Positions 1 through 6,315 of a DNA stretch of 8,331 nt are shown piece by piece. Both the position numbers and the translations under genes were made by a program. Each line of letters opens with the position of its first letter. Position 1 is the stretch's first letter. The notes under the pieces are model-generated. The model had not been told where the DNA came from. It was given only the letters and a program-made list of their open reading frames with translations, and did no database searches. This DNA is from an uncultured Lysobacteraceae bacterium (GTDB lineage Bacteria > Pseudomonadota > Gammaproteobacteria > Xanthomonadales > Rhodanobacteraceae), in assembly GCA_946480705.1 (NCBI GenBank), contig CAMLLF010000143.1, positions 1 through 8,331 of the forward strand, in the 5' to 3' direction.

Positions 1-756
1 GATGCCGTCGAGCGGCTTGCCGTTCGCATCCTTGACCTTCTTGATGTCGACGCCATCCGGATTGTTCGAGCCGACTTCATGCAGCGCGGCGAGATGCAGC
101 ACGACGAGCAGCAGCAGCACGAGCGGCAGCGCGATCACGTGCAGCGCGAAGAAGCGGTTCAAGGTCGCATCGGCAGGCAGGTAGTCGCCCATGATCCACT
201 CGACGAGCGAGTCGCCGATCATCGGGATCGCGCCGAACAGCGAGATGATGACCTTCGCGCCCCAGAACGACATCTGGCCCCACGGCAGCACGTAGCCCAT
301 GAACGCTTCGGCCATCAGCACCAGATAGATCAGCATGCCGAGCAGCCAGACGAGTTCGCGCGGTTTCTGCGCCGAACCGTAGATCAGGCCGCGGAACATG
401 TGCAGGTAGACGACGATGAAGAACGCCGAGGCGCCGGTCGAGTGCATGTAGCGCACGAGCCAGCCCCACTCGACGTCGCGCATGATCGTCAGCTCGACCG
501 ACGCGAACGCTTCGGAGATTCCCGGCGCGACTTCGAGCGCGCTGGGCTTGAAATGCATGGTGAGGAAAATGCCGGTCAGGATCTGGTTGACCAGCACGAC
601 CAGCGCGAGCGAGCCGAAGTAGTACCAGATGTTGAAATTCTTCGGCGCCCAGTATTCCGACATGTGCTTGCGGTACACGGGGCCGAAAGCCTTGGCGCGG
701 TAGTTGAACCACTCCTGGAGATCCGTGACGGCGCGATTGAGGCGGCTCGGCTGCAT
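1..756 (-). CDS. petB: Cytochrome b of the bc1 complex (partial, C-terminus outside window)
   Basis: This is the membrane subunit of ubiquinol:cytochrome c oxidoreductase, which carries hemes bL and bH and the quinone sites. 252 residues are visible; the frame runs off the left edge, so roughly the last 40% of a typical ~400-residue protein is missing, including the PEWY Qo motif. Four membrane helices are visible at about residues 42-66, 100-127, 134-156 and 200-226. The heme ligands are H105/H119 and H206/H221. The Qo-side segment GYVLPWGQMSFWG is at residues 154-166, and GSNNPDGV follows helix D. The second ligand pair is 15 residues apart rather than 14, as in b6 and, as I recall, in beta/gammaproteobacterial cytochrome b. 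The start ATG (756-754) overlaps the petA stop as TGATG and has AAGGAG 7 bases upstream, so translation is coupled. petC (cytochrome c1) is expected just beyond the window. The identification is essentially certain. Confidence 0.97.
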   Translation of the reverse strand, partial: MQPSRLNRAVTDLQEWFNYRAKAFGPVYRKHMSEYWAPKNFNIWYYFGSLALVVLVNQILTGIFLTMHFKPSALEVAPGISEAFASVELTIMRDVEWGWLVRYMHSTGASAFFIVVYLHMFRGLIYGSAQKPRELVWLLGMLIYLVLMAEAFMGYVLPWGQMSFWGAKVIISLFGAIPMIGDSLVEWIMGDYLPADATLNRFFALHVIALPLVLLLLVVLHLAALHEVGSNNPDGVDIKKVKDANGKPLDGI

Positions 757-769
757 CACGCGGCTCCTT
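754..769 (-). promoter_or_regulatory. Translational coupling site petA-petB (SD plus TGATG overlap)
   Basis: Read on the minus strand, AAGGAG (769-764) lies inside the last codons of petA, 7 bases before the petB ATG. The petA stop TGA (758-756) shares one base with that ATG. This is a strong Shine-Dalgarno and stop/start overlap. It fixes the petB start and implies that ribosomes ending petA reinitiate on petB, keeping Rieske and cytochrome b synthesis in step. Confidence 0.85.
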
Positions 770-1355
770 CCGGCTTGACGCCGATGACCAGCGTCTTGTC
801 GTCGGTGAAGTGGTAGTCCGGCACCTTGAGGTTGGTCGGTGCCGGCACGCCCTCGAACACGCGGCCGGCCATGTCGAAGCGCGACTTGTGGCAGGGGCAG
901 AAGAAGCCGCCCTTCCACTCCGCGTCGAACGGCTCGGGCTTGATCTCGCCATGGAACTTCGGCGAGCAGCCCAGATGGGTGCAGACGCCGATCATGACGA
1001 GCCATTCTTCCTTGATCGAGCGATAGAGGTTCTGCGCGTACTTCGGCTGCTGATCTTCGTTCTTCGAGTCGGGATCGCGCAGGCGAGCGTTCAGCGAAGC
1101 GAGTGCACCGATCTGCTCGGGCGAACGGCGCACGATCCACACCGGCTGGCCGCGCCATTCGGTGATGACCATCTGGCCGACTTCGATCTTGCTGATGTCC
1201 TGCTGCACCGGCGCGCCGGCGGATTTCGCCTTTGCACTGGGCAGCCAGGTCTTGATGAATGGCACTGCCGCTGCGAGGGCACCTGCACCGCCGACGACTA
1301 CAGTCGTGGCCGTGAGGAACCGACGGCGGCCATGATTGACGCCTTCGTTCGCCAT
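756..1355 (-). CDS. petA: Ubiquinol-cytochrome c reductase iron-sulfur (Rieske) subunit
   Basis: This is the 2Fe-2S subunit of the bc1 complex, which moves electrons from quinol to cytochrome c1 on the periplasmic side. It is 199 residues long, a normal size. Residues 9-35 form a twin-arginine signal-anchor: GRRRFLTA followed by a hydrophobic stretch. Rieske box I is CTHLGC (C125, H127, C130) and box II is CPCHKS (C153, C155, H156, S158). All four cluster ligands, both disulfide cysteines and the serine that tunes the midpoint potential are present. Box II has Lys where the common form has Gly (CPCHGS). The start at 1355 is chosen because GGAG sits 6 bases upstream and the TAT motif follows directly. 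The frame stays open upstream to about 1565, but that extension resembles no Rieske N-terminus. It is the first gene of the pet operon and divergent from the DegS-like protease gene. Confidence 0.97.
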   Translation of the reverse strand: MANEGVNHGRRRFLTATTVVVGGAGALAAAVPFIKTWLPSAKAKSAGAPVQQDISKIEVGQMVITEWRGQPVWIVRRSPEQIGALASLNARLRDPDSKNEDQQPKYAQNLYRSIKEEWLVMIGVCTHLGCSPKFHGEIKPEPFDAEWKGGFFCPCHKSRFDMAGRVFEGVPAPTNLKVPDYHFTDDKTLVIGVKPEGAA

Positions 1356-1536
1356 CCGGATCTCCGGTTCAATACTTGGGAATACGTTCGGGGTCGTCGC
1401 GCCCGGCTGCACCGGCTGTCGCGAAACGTCACGGCGGCGGAAGGGATTCCGCGCCGGCCGTCGCTGCGTGCCGCTGAAGACGAAGCCTGCTGCCGGATGA
1501 CCGGCCAACGTGACGGCTGGCCCCAAAAATCGTGTT

Positions 1537-1565
1537 AGTTTAGCGACTGAACCGGCAGCGCACAA
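1537..1565 (-). promoter_or_regulatory. Candidate sigma70-type promoter for petAB
   Basis: On the minus strand, TTGTGC (1565-1560) and TAAACT (1542-1537) are separated by exactly 17 bases, a plausible -35/-10 pair. Transcription would begin near 1530 and give petA a leader of about 175 bases with no other gene in it. The 269-base spacer 1356-1624 must also hold the promoter of the divergent protease gene; I find no convincing boxes for that one. The call rests on consensus matching by eye. Confidence 0.4.
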
Positions 1566-1624
1566 TCAAACCTGCCGCCCGCTTCGGCGCGTTGCACACT
1601 CGCGGCGCCTCCCTTGGACACGAC

Positions 1625-2821
1625 ATGAAACCCGCGTTCCGCGCGCTCGCCTTCGTGCTGCAATTCGCCACTCTCGGACTCGCCATCGCCTTCATCGTCA
1701 CCCGCCTCTGGCCCGACGCGCCGGCCCGTCTGCGCGGCGACGATCCGGCTCCGGCCGCGGCCTCTGCGCCGACACCGTCGGCACCGGCCGCCGCCGTGGG
1801 CGGCCTCGGCAGCGGCCCCGTTTCCTACGCCGACGCCGTCGCCCGCGCCGCGCCGGCCGTCGTCAACATCTACGCGAACAAGGTCGTCGCGTCGCAGCGT
1901 CGTATCGTGTCGGTCGACCCGCTGACCCAGCGCATGCTCGGCGGCATCAGCCTGGGACCGCCGGCCTATCGGCGCGAACAGAGCCTGGGCTCGGGCGTGA
2001 TCGTCAGCGCCGACGGCTACGTGCTCACGAACAATCACGTGATCGCGCGCTCCAACGACATCCAGGTGCTGCTCTACGACGGCCGCATCGCCACCGCGCG
2101 ACTCGTCGGCGGCGACGAGGACACCGATCTCGCCGTTCTCAAGATCGATGCGGGAGACCTGCCGACCATGAAGCTCGACGAAGCGCCGCCGGTCAATGTC
2201 GGCGACGTGGTACTCGCGATCGGCAATCCGATCGGCCTCGGCAAGACGGTGACCATGGGCATCGCGAGCGCGATCGGCCGCCAACTCGACCAGTGGGCGT
2301 ACGAGGAATTCATCCAGACCGATGCCGCGATCAATTCGGGCAATTCCGGCGGCGCGCTCGTCAACGCGCGCGGCGAACTCGTCGGCATCAACACGGCCAA
2401 CGTACCGCAGCGCCAGCTCGCCGAAGGCATCGGCTTTGCGATTCCGGTTGCAACCGCGAAAGGCGTGCTCGACCAGATCATCGAAAAGGGCATGGTCGTG
2501 CGCGGCTGGCTCGGCGTGGAATACGGCCGCATGCCGATTCCGGCGAACACCACGCAGGCGAACATCGCGCGCGGCGCGCAGGTGCTCGCCGTCTATCCGC
2601 AGAGCCCTGCCGCGCAGGCGGGCCTGCAGCCCGGCGACGTGCTGCTGACTTTCGACGGCGAGGAAATCGACGACCCGCTCGAGCTGCGCAAACACGAAGC
2701 CGCGCTCGCGCCCGGGACCAAGGTGCACGTGTCCGGCCTGCGTGCCGGCATCGCTTTCGACGCCGACGCCGAACTCGTGCAGCGTCCGGTGCTCAACCGC
2801 ATCCAGATCCCGAACGGCTGA
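1625..2821 (+). CDS. degS: Membrane-anchored HtrA-family serine protease with one PDZ domain (DegS/AlgW-like)
   Basis: This is a predicted periplasmic S1C protease of 398 residues. One membrane segment (about 8-28) anchors it with the protease outside, followed by an Ala/Pro-rich linker (31-60). The chymotrypsin-like domain spans about 68-285, with triad H138 (TNNHV), D168 (DTDLAVLK) and S241 (GNSGG). The H-to-D distance of 30 matches E. coli DegS. A single PDZ domain lies at about 292-385 (RGWLGVEYG; AGLQPGDVLLTFDG). The uncleaved anchor and single PDZ favour the DegS/AlgW type over soluble two-PDZ DegP/MucD. In that family the PDZ senses misfolded outer-membrane protein C-termini and the protease makes the first cut in the anti-sigma factor RseA/MucA. 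Proximity to pet genes also occurs for degS/algW in other gammaproteobacteria. The ATG at 1625 has only a weak GGA upstream; an in-frame TTG at 1592 is less likely. The true anti-sigma target here is inferred. Confidence 0.9.
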   Translation: MKPAFRALAFVLQFATLGLAIAFIVTRLWPDAPARLRGDDPAPAAASAPTPSAPAAAVGGLGSGPVSYADAVARAAPAVVNIYANKVVASQRRIVSVDPLTQRMLGGISLGPPAYRREQSLGSGVIVSADGYVLTNNHVIARSNDIQVLLYDGRIATARLVGGDEDTDLAVLKIDAGDLPTMKLDEAPPVNVGDVVLAIGNPIGLGKTVTMGIASAIGRQLDQWAYEEFIQTDAAINSGNSGGALVNARGELVGINTANVPQRQLAEGIGFAIPVATAKGVLDQIIEKGMVVRGWLGVEYGRMPIPANTTQANIARGAQVLAVYPQSPAAQAGLQPGDVLLTFDGEEIDDPLELRKHEAALAPGTKVHVSGLRAGIAFDADAELVQRPVLNRIQIPNG

Positions 2822-2826
2822 TCCGC

Positions 2827-3780
2827 TCAGTTGGCCTGGCGATAGCGGTCGCGCAGCGTCGCGACACGCGACACGTAGACCTGGGTCTCGTCGAACGGCG
2901 GCACGCCGCCGTATTTCGACACGTTGCCCGGCCCTGCGTTGTAGGCGGCCGTCGCAAGCCGGACGTCGCCCTGGAAGGTCTTGAGCTGCTGCGCCAGGTA
3001 CTGCGCGCCGCCGCGGATGTTCTGCGTCGCGTCGAACGGATTGTCGACGCCGAGATCGTCGGCCGTGCCCGGCATCAGCTGCATGAGCCCCTGCGCGCCC
3101 TTGTTCGACAGCGCGTTCGGATTGAACGCCGACTCCGCATGCACGACGGCGCGCAGCAGCGCCTCGTCGAGGCCGAACTCCAGCGCGGCCGCGGCGATCT
3201 CGGCTCGGAACGCGTCGCGATTGAGCTTCGTCGAGGCGAAGTTGACCCTCGAATGCACGTCGCAGGCGAAGCAGGTCGAGATATAGGTGAACAGCACCTG
3301 GTAGCGCTTTCCGGCCGGCCGGATGTTCGTGTACTCGGTGATGCCGTTGCTCTTGCTGATCTTGTAGACCGCGCCGCGAAGGACTTTCGGCGATTCCGTC
3401 TTTGCGGCGTCGGGCGGTGCGGCATTCGCCGTGCCTTCGCGATATTGCCACTGCCCCGGGGCGGATATCGCCGGCGCCGCGGCCGGTGCCGCGGCCGCGG
3501 TCGTTGCCGCGCCGGCCGCCTGCGGCTTCACCGATTCCACCGAGAAGGTCGGCTGCGACATCGCCGGCGCGCTCGCCGAGGTGACGGGTTTGGCCTTGGT
3601 GTCGGCGTAGTTCGCGACCTGCACGCAGTTCGCATAGCCTGCGGGTTTATTCGTATACGCGAGTTCGCCCTTGTTGCCGCTGCAGCGGTACAGGCTGCCC
3701 GCAAAAGCGGGCGTCCCCAGGCCCGCGAGGACCAGGGCGACCAGCCAGCGAACGTGGCGATGGCGCGCGGATGACTTCAT
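2827..3780 (-). CDS. Secreted lytic transglycosylase (SLT/GH23) with two DUF4124-like segments
   Basis: This is a predicted periplasmic murein-cleaving enzyme of 317 residues that would cut the MurNAc-GlcNAc bond to give 1,6-anhydro ends. A signal peptide covers residues 1-27 (cleavage after AFA). A first DUF4124-like segment spans about 29-52 (LYRCSGNKGELAYTNKPAG), followed by an Ala/Pro-rich low-complexity linker (about 60-125). A second, similar segment lies at about 138-160 (VYK...NGITEYTNIRPAG) and is followed by a Cys pair, C170/C173. The SLT domain spans about 195-312, with catalytic Glu216 in HAESAFNPNALS, then KGAQGLMQLMPGTA and the TAAYNAGPGNV motif. The ATG at 3780 is preferred because GGGGA lies 5 bases upstream; a TTG at 3804 would add eight residues ahead of the signal peptide. 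The gene ends 5 bases from the stop of the convergent degS-like gene and is divergent from miaB. No specific mlt/slt orthology can be assigned. Confidence 0.93.
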   Translation of the reverse strand: MKSSARHRHVRWLVALVLAGLGTPAFAGSLYRCSGNKGELAYTNKPAGYANCVQVANYADTKAKPVTSASAPAMSQPTFSVESVKPQAAGAATTAAAAPAAAPAISAPGQWQYREGTANAAPPDAAKTESPKVLRGAVYKISKSNGITEYTNIRPAGKRYQVLFTYISTCFACDVHSRVNFASTKLNRDAFRAEIAAAALEFGLDEALLRAVVHAESAFNPNALSNKGAQGLMQLMPGTADDLGVDNPFDATQNIRGGAQYLAQQLKTFQGDVRLATAAYNAGPGNVSKYGGVPPFDETQVYVSRVATLRDRYRQAN

Positions 3781-3803
3781 GAATTCCCCAACTCTTGGGC
3801 CCA

Positions 3804-3832
3804 AGTTTCTGACAGGAAACGCGAAATTCCAA
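3804..3832 (-). promoter_or_regulatory. Candidate promoter for the lytic transglycosylase gene
   Basis: On the minus strand TTGGAA (3832-3827), a 17-base spacer and GAAACT (3809-3804) form a reasonable -35/-10 pair. The start would fall near 3797, giving a short leader of about 17 bases that contains the GGGGA ribosome site. A perfect 12-base palindrome, CTTGGGCCCAAG (3794-3805), covers the end of the -10 and the presumed start point, so it is placed where an operator could act. Consensus matching by eye only. Confidence 0.35.
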
Positions 3833-3888
3833 GACCACAGCGATGCGCGCCGGTTCCCGGGCCGCTGGCGGCGCCTCGAGAACGCGCG

Positions 3889-3894
3889 TAAACT
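3889..3894 (+). promoter_or_regulatory. Candidate -10 element for miaB
   Basis: TAAACT, the same hexamer proposed as the petA -10, lies 33 bases before the miaB ATG in the spacer divergent from the transglycosylase gene. The bases 17 upstream (3866-3871, TGGCGG) are a poor -35 match. A run of six T (3910-3915) sits between this element and the start codon, and no Shine-Dalgarno sequence precedes the ATG at 3928. Confidence 0.25.
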
Positions 3895-3927
3895 ACCGAG
3901 TCCATTCGCTTTTTTGGTTCACCGCCC

Positions 3928-5259
3928 ATGGCCGGCAAGCTGTTCATAAAGACCCACGGTTGTCAGATGAACGAGTACGACTCGTCCAAGATGGCCGACG
4001 TGCTGGGCGCGGCCCACGGCCTGGAGCTGACCGAGAACGAGGCCGAGGCCGACGTCATCCTCATCAACACCTGCTCGATCCGCGAAAAGGCGCAGGAAAA
4101 AGTCTTCTCGCAGCTCGGCCGATGGCGCGAACTGAAGAAAGCCAACGGCAACGTCGTGATCGGCGTCGGCGGCTGCGTCGCGTCGCAGGAGGGCGAAGCC
4201 ATCGTCAAGCGCGCGCCGTTCGTCGATGTCGTGTTCGGCCCGCAGACGCTGCACCGGCTGCCCGAACTCATCGAGGCCAAGCGTCGCACCGGCAAGCCGC
4301 AGGTCGACATCACGTTTCCCGAAATCGAAAAATTCGACAAATTGCCGGAACCGCGCGCCGAAGGCCCCAGCGCCTTCGTGTCGATCATGGAAGGCTGCTC
4401 GAAGTACTGCACGTTCTGCGTCGTCCCGTATACGCGCGGCGACGAAGTCAGCCGTCCGTTCGACGACGTCATCGCCGAAGTCGCCTCCCTCGCCGACCAG
4501 GGCGTGCGCGAAGTGAATCTGCTCGGCCAGAACGTCAACGCGTATCGCGGCCCCATGCACGACGGCGGCGTCGCCGACCTCGCCCTGCTCATCCATGCGA
4601 TCGCGCAGCTCGACGGCATCGGCCGCATTCGCTTCACGACGTCGCATCCGCTGGAATTCTCCGACTCGCTCGTCGAGGCCTATGCGAGCGTGCCCAAGCT
4701 CGCGAACTATCTGCACCTGCCGGTGCAGGCCGGCTCCGACCGCGTGCTCGCCGCGATGAAGCGCGGCTACACGGCGCTCGAGTTCAAGCAGAAAATCCGC
4801 AAGCTCCGCGCCGTGCGTCCCGACATCTCGATTTCCTCGGACTTCATCGTCGGCTTTCCCGGCGAGACCGATGCGGATTTCGAGAAGACCATGAAGCTCA
4901 TCGAGGACGTCGGTTTCGACCAGAGCTTCAGCTTCATCTACTCCAAGCGCCCCGGCACGCCCGCGGCGAATCTCGACGACGACACCGGCGCCGACATCAA
5001 ACACGCTCGCCTCCAGCGGCTGCAGGCCGCGGTCACGGCAAATGCGAACCGCATCAGCCAGGCCATGGTCGGCACGCGCCAGACCGTGCTCGTCGAAGGT
5101 CCCAGCCGCAAGAGCGCGAACGAGATGACTGGCCGCACCGAGAACATGCGCTACGTCAATTTCCCCGGCGACGCGCGCATGATCGGCCAGTTCGTCGATG
5201 TCGTGATCACCGAGACGATGTCCAATTCGCTGCGCGGCCGCGTCGTAGTCGGCAACTGA
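3928..5259 (+). CDS. miaB: tRNA-2-methylthio-N6-dimethylallyladenosine synthase MiaB
   Basis: This radical-SAM methylthiotransferase converts i6A37 to ms2i6A37 in tRNAs that read UNN codons, which improves decoding fidelity. It is a cytoplasmic protein of 443 residues, the normal length. The N-terminal UPF0004 domain opens with [16 protein letters not shown] and holds auxiliary cluster ligands C12, C49 and C83. The radical SAM triad CxxxCxxC is C157, C161 and C164 (CSKYCTFC), followed by [13 protein letters not shown]. Further family signatures are [10 protein letters not shown] (197-206), [12 protein letters not shown] (263-274) and [12 protein letters not shown] (303-314). A C-terminal TRAM domain spans about 381-443 (VLVEGPSRK). 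The ATG at 3928 begins directly at the conserved N-terminus, so the start is secure even though no clear Shine-Dalgarno is visible. In many gammaproteobacteria miaB is followed immediately by ybeZ; here about 2.4 kb separates them. Confidence 0.98.
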   Translation: MAGKLFIKTHGCQMNEYDSSKMADVLGAAHGLELTENEAEADVILINTCSIREKAQEKVFSQLGRWRELKKANGNVVIGVGGCVASQEGEAIVKRAPFVDVVFGPQTLHRLPELIEAKRRTGKPQVDITFPEIEKFDKLPEPRAEGPSAFVSIMEGCSKYCTFCVVPYTRGDEVSRPFDDVIAEVASLADQGVREVNLLGQNVNAYRGPMHDGGVADLALLIHAIAQLDGIGRIRFTTSHPLEFSDSLVEAYASVPKLANYLHLPVQAGSDRVLAAMKRGYTALEFKQKIRKLRAVRPDISISSDFIVGFPGETDADFEKTMKLIEDVGFDQSFSFIYSKRPGTPAANLDDDTGADIKHARLQRLQAAVTANANRISQAMVGTRQTVLVEGPSRKSANEMTGRTENMRYVNFPGDARMIGQFVDVVITETMSNSLRGRVVVGN

Positions 5260-5517
5260 GCTGCCCGCCCGCCTGCGGAATCGCTCTCGTCGCTTGAGGG
5301 CGGCGCTGCGCAGCCAGCCCGGCGAGTGGGCGCACATCGCCGGCCGGAAGATGGCCGTCGGGGTAAGCGCGAGCACGGTCTCGAAGCCATGGCTGTCCGC
5401 GCTCAGCGCAGCACGCCATCGCGGCAGCGTGCCGCCGTCGTTGATGCGGTCTTCGCGAACGGCTTCCAATAGCCGCGCGAGATCGCGTGAATCGCGACCA
5501 AACGGTTCAGTATTCAT
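5260..5517 (-). pseudogene. Possible remnant or truncated hypothetical gene (unrecognised)
   Basis: The 357-base gap between miaB and the next gene has no clear intact gene. On the minus strand a frame starts at ATG 5517 and reads MNTEPFGRDSRDLARLLEAV, then an 86-residue stretch with natural-looking composition (including LPRWRAALS and FETVLALTPTAIF). By hand count, 49 of 56 codons between 5460 and 5293 end in G or C, which looks like coding DNA of this genome; the opposite strand in the same register is clearly lower. The frame meets no stop and runs on antisense through miaB, so the 3' end must be missing, frameshifted or overprinted. No Shine-Dalgarno is evident before ATG 5517; a GTG at 5526 has a weak GAG. 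I do not recognise the protein. It could instead be noncoding spacer; the remaining bases 5518-5616 are leader for the downstream gene. Confidence 0.25.
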
Positions 5518-5616
5518 GCGCCGCACGGTTCAGCTCGATTCTTCGATAGTCGCGCGGCCTCGTCGGGAGCGCGCCCCGGCCGGCCATTCCAAAATCCACA
5601 ACGATAGGAAAACGCG

Positions 5617-6183
5617 ATGAATACGAAGATCGTGACGGCGGTGCTCGCCGCGGCCGTTGCCGTGGGCGCCTGTTTCGCAACGCCCGCACAGGCCGACGGC
5701 TTTTTCATCGACGGCCGCTACGGCCGCTCGGACTTCGACGGCTCCGGCAAGGACGTCGCGCTCGGCGTCAACGGCGGCTATCGCTGGGGCGCATTCGGAC
5801 TCGAAGGCGGCTACATCGACCTCGGCTCGCTCGACCACGGCTACGCCTACATCGGCACGCCCGGCGGCGGCACGTCGGGGCTGCATTCGGGCATCGATGT
5901 CGGCGGCTGGACGCTCGGCGCGAACGGCCACTTCAACCTGACCCCGAACTGGTATCTGTCCGCGCGCGCCGGCCTGTTCCACTGGAAGGCCGACGTCGAT
6001 CTCACCGGCGTCGCGCAGAACGCCGAGTTCAGCGGCAGCGACTGGTATGCCGGCGTCGGTGTCGGCTACGACTTCAGCGAGCGCTTCGGCGTCGGCCTCA
6101 ACTACGACCACTATCGCGCCGGCAAGAGCGGCATGGACTTCGACGCGAAGGCCGTCAGCGTCAACACCGAATTCCGCTTCTGA
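5617..6183 (+). CDS. Small outer-membrane beta-barrel protein
   Basis: This predicted outer-membrane protein has 188 residues. A signal peptide spans 1-26 (MNTKIVTAVLAAAVAVGACF...PAQA, cleavage before DG). The mature ~162 residues alternate polar and aromatic/hydrophobic positions with many Gly and Tyr/Trp, and short strands such as FFIDGRYGRSDF, VALGVNGGYRWG, FGLEGGYIDLG, WTLGANGHFNL, WYLSARAGLFHW, WYAGVGVGYDF and FGVGLNYDHY. It ends in a typical barrel signature, VSVNTEFRF with terminal Phe, recognised by the BAM machinery. Size and pattern fit an eight-stranded OmpA/OmpX-type barrel without a peptidoglycan-binding domain. The ATG is supported by AGGA 7 bases upstream. There is no evidence for a specific ligand; adhesion, membrane stability or small-molecule permeability are all possible. 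It is convergent with the beta-helix gene and followed by two terminator-like hairpins, so it is probably monocistronic. Confidence 0.88.
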   Translation: MNTKIVTAVLAAAVAVGACFATPAQADGFFIDGRYGRSDFDGSGKDVALGVNGGYRWGAFGLEGGYIDLGSLDHGYAYIGTPGGGTSGLHSGIDVGGWTLGANGHFNLTPNWYLSARAGLFHWKADVDLTGVAQNAEFSGSDWYAGVGVGYDFSERFGVGLNYDHYRAGKSGMDFDAKAVSVNTEFRF

Positions 6184-6197
6184 TCGCGCATCCCCTG

Positions 6198-6221
6198 CCC
6201 TCCCCGCTTCGGGGAGGGTTT
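6198..6221 (+). terminator. Strong hairpin with short T tail after the beta-barrel gene
   Basis: CCCTCCCCG (6198-6206) pairs perfectly with CGGGGAGGG (6210-6218) across a CTT loop and is followed by TTT. It begins 15 bases after the stop codon. The stem is very stable but the T tract is short, so it may be a weak terminator, an mRNA-stabilising hairpin, or a dispersed intergenic repeat. Confidence 0.55.
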
Positions 6222-6242
6222 CCACGGGGGAATCTCGAAAGG

Positions 6243-6261
6243 CGCCGTCCCGGCGATTTTT
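6243..6261 (+). terminator. Rho-independent terminator candidate
   Basis: A GC-only 5-bp stem CGCCG (6243-6247) and CGGCG (6251-6255) with loop TCC is followed by A and five T (6257-6261). This is a compact but canonical intrinsic terminator for the plus-strand beta-barrel gene, placed behind the stronger hairpin at 6198-6218. Confidence 0.5.
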
Positions 6262-6280
6262 AGCGTCGCGCGACTGCTCC

Positions 6281-6311
6281 GCGGGAACGTCGACGTTTTC
6301 GACGTTCCCGC
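6281..6311. repeat. Perfect 13-bp inverted repeat between convergent genes
   Basis: GCGGGAACGTCGA (6281-6293) is perfectly complementary to TCGACGTTCCCGC (6299-6311), with five bases between. The left half also contains a self-complementary 12-mer, AACGTCGACGTT (6286-6297), so the site has nested symmetry. It lies 4 bases past the stop of the minus-strand beta-helix gene, where a terminator would be expected, but neither strand shows a following T tract. It could be a tail-less terminator, a 3' stabilising hairpin, or a protein-binding site. Confidence 0.6.
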
Positions 6312-6315
6312 ATGC

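Noticed and set aside
77..952. Open frames overlapping petB and petA in other registers
   Set aside because: Cytochrome b and Rieske motifs with correct ligands occupy the true frames; the alternatives are low-complexity and carry no recognisable features.
1356..1565. N-terminal extension of petA by about 70 residues
   Set aside because: The extension lacks Rieske similarity, would bury the twin-arginine signal internally, and a good GGAG ribosome site fits the start at 1355.
1510..3774. Long Arg-rich frames on both strands across the degS-like and transglycosylase genes
   Set aside because: They are Arg/Ala/Gly-rich, show no domain or motif and cross two well-supported convergent genes, so they are shadows of GC-rich coding sequence.
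5303..5320. GCTGCGCAGC palindrome after miaB considered as its terminator
   Set aside because: Short stem with no T tract and about 45 bases past the stop; insufficient for a terminator call.
5260..5472. Plus-strand frame after the miaB stop, ending FANGFQ just before TAG, which resembles the tail motif of the beta-helix protein
   Set aside because: The frame has no start with a ribosome site, weaker G/C-ending codon bias than the minus strand, and Gln instead of Glu; most likely chance.
3919..5526. Very long open frame on the minus strand running antisense through all of miaB
   Set aside because: Its codons are in exact register with miaB codons, so it can only be broken where miaB uses TTA, CTA or TCA, which are rare at this GC content. 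The openness is expected; only the part beyond miaB (5260-5517) has independent coding signal.
5294..5620. Plus-strand 108-residue frame overlapping the beta-barrel start
   Set aside because: Arg/Ser-rich composition, overlap with the well-supported start at 5617, and no recognisable motif.
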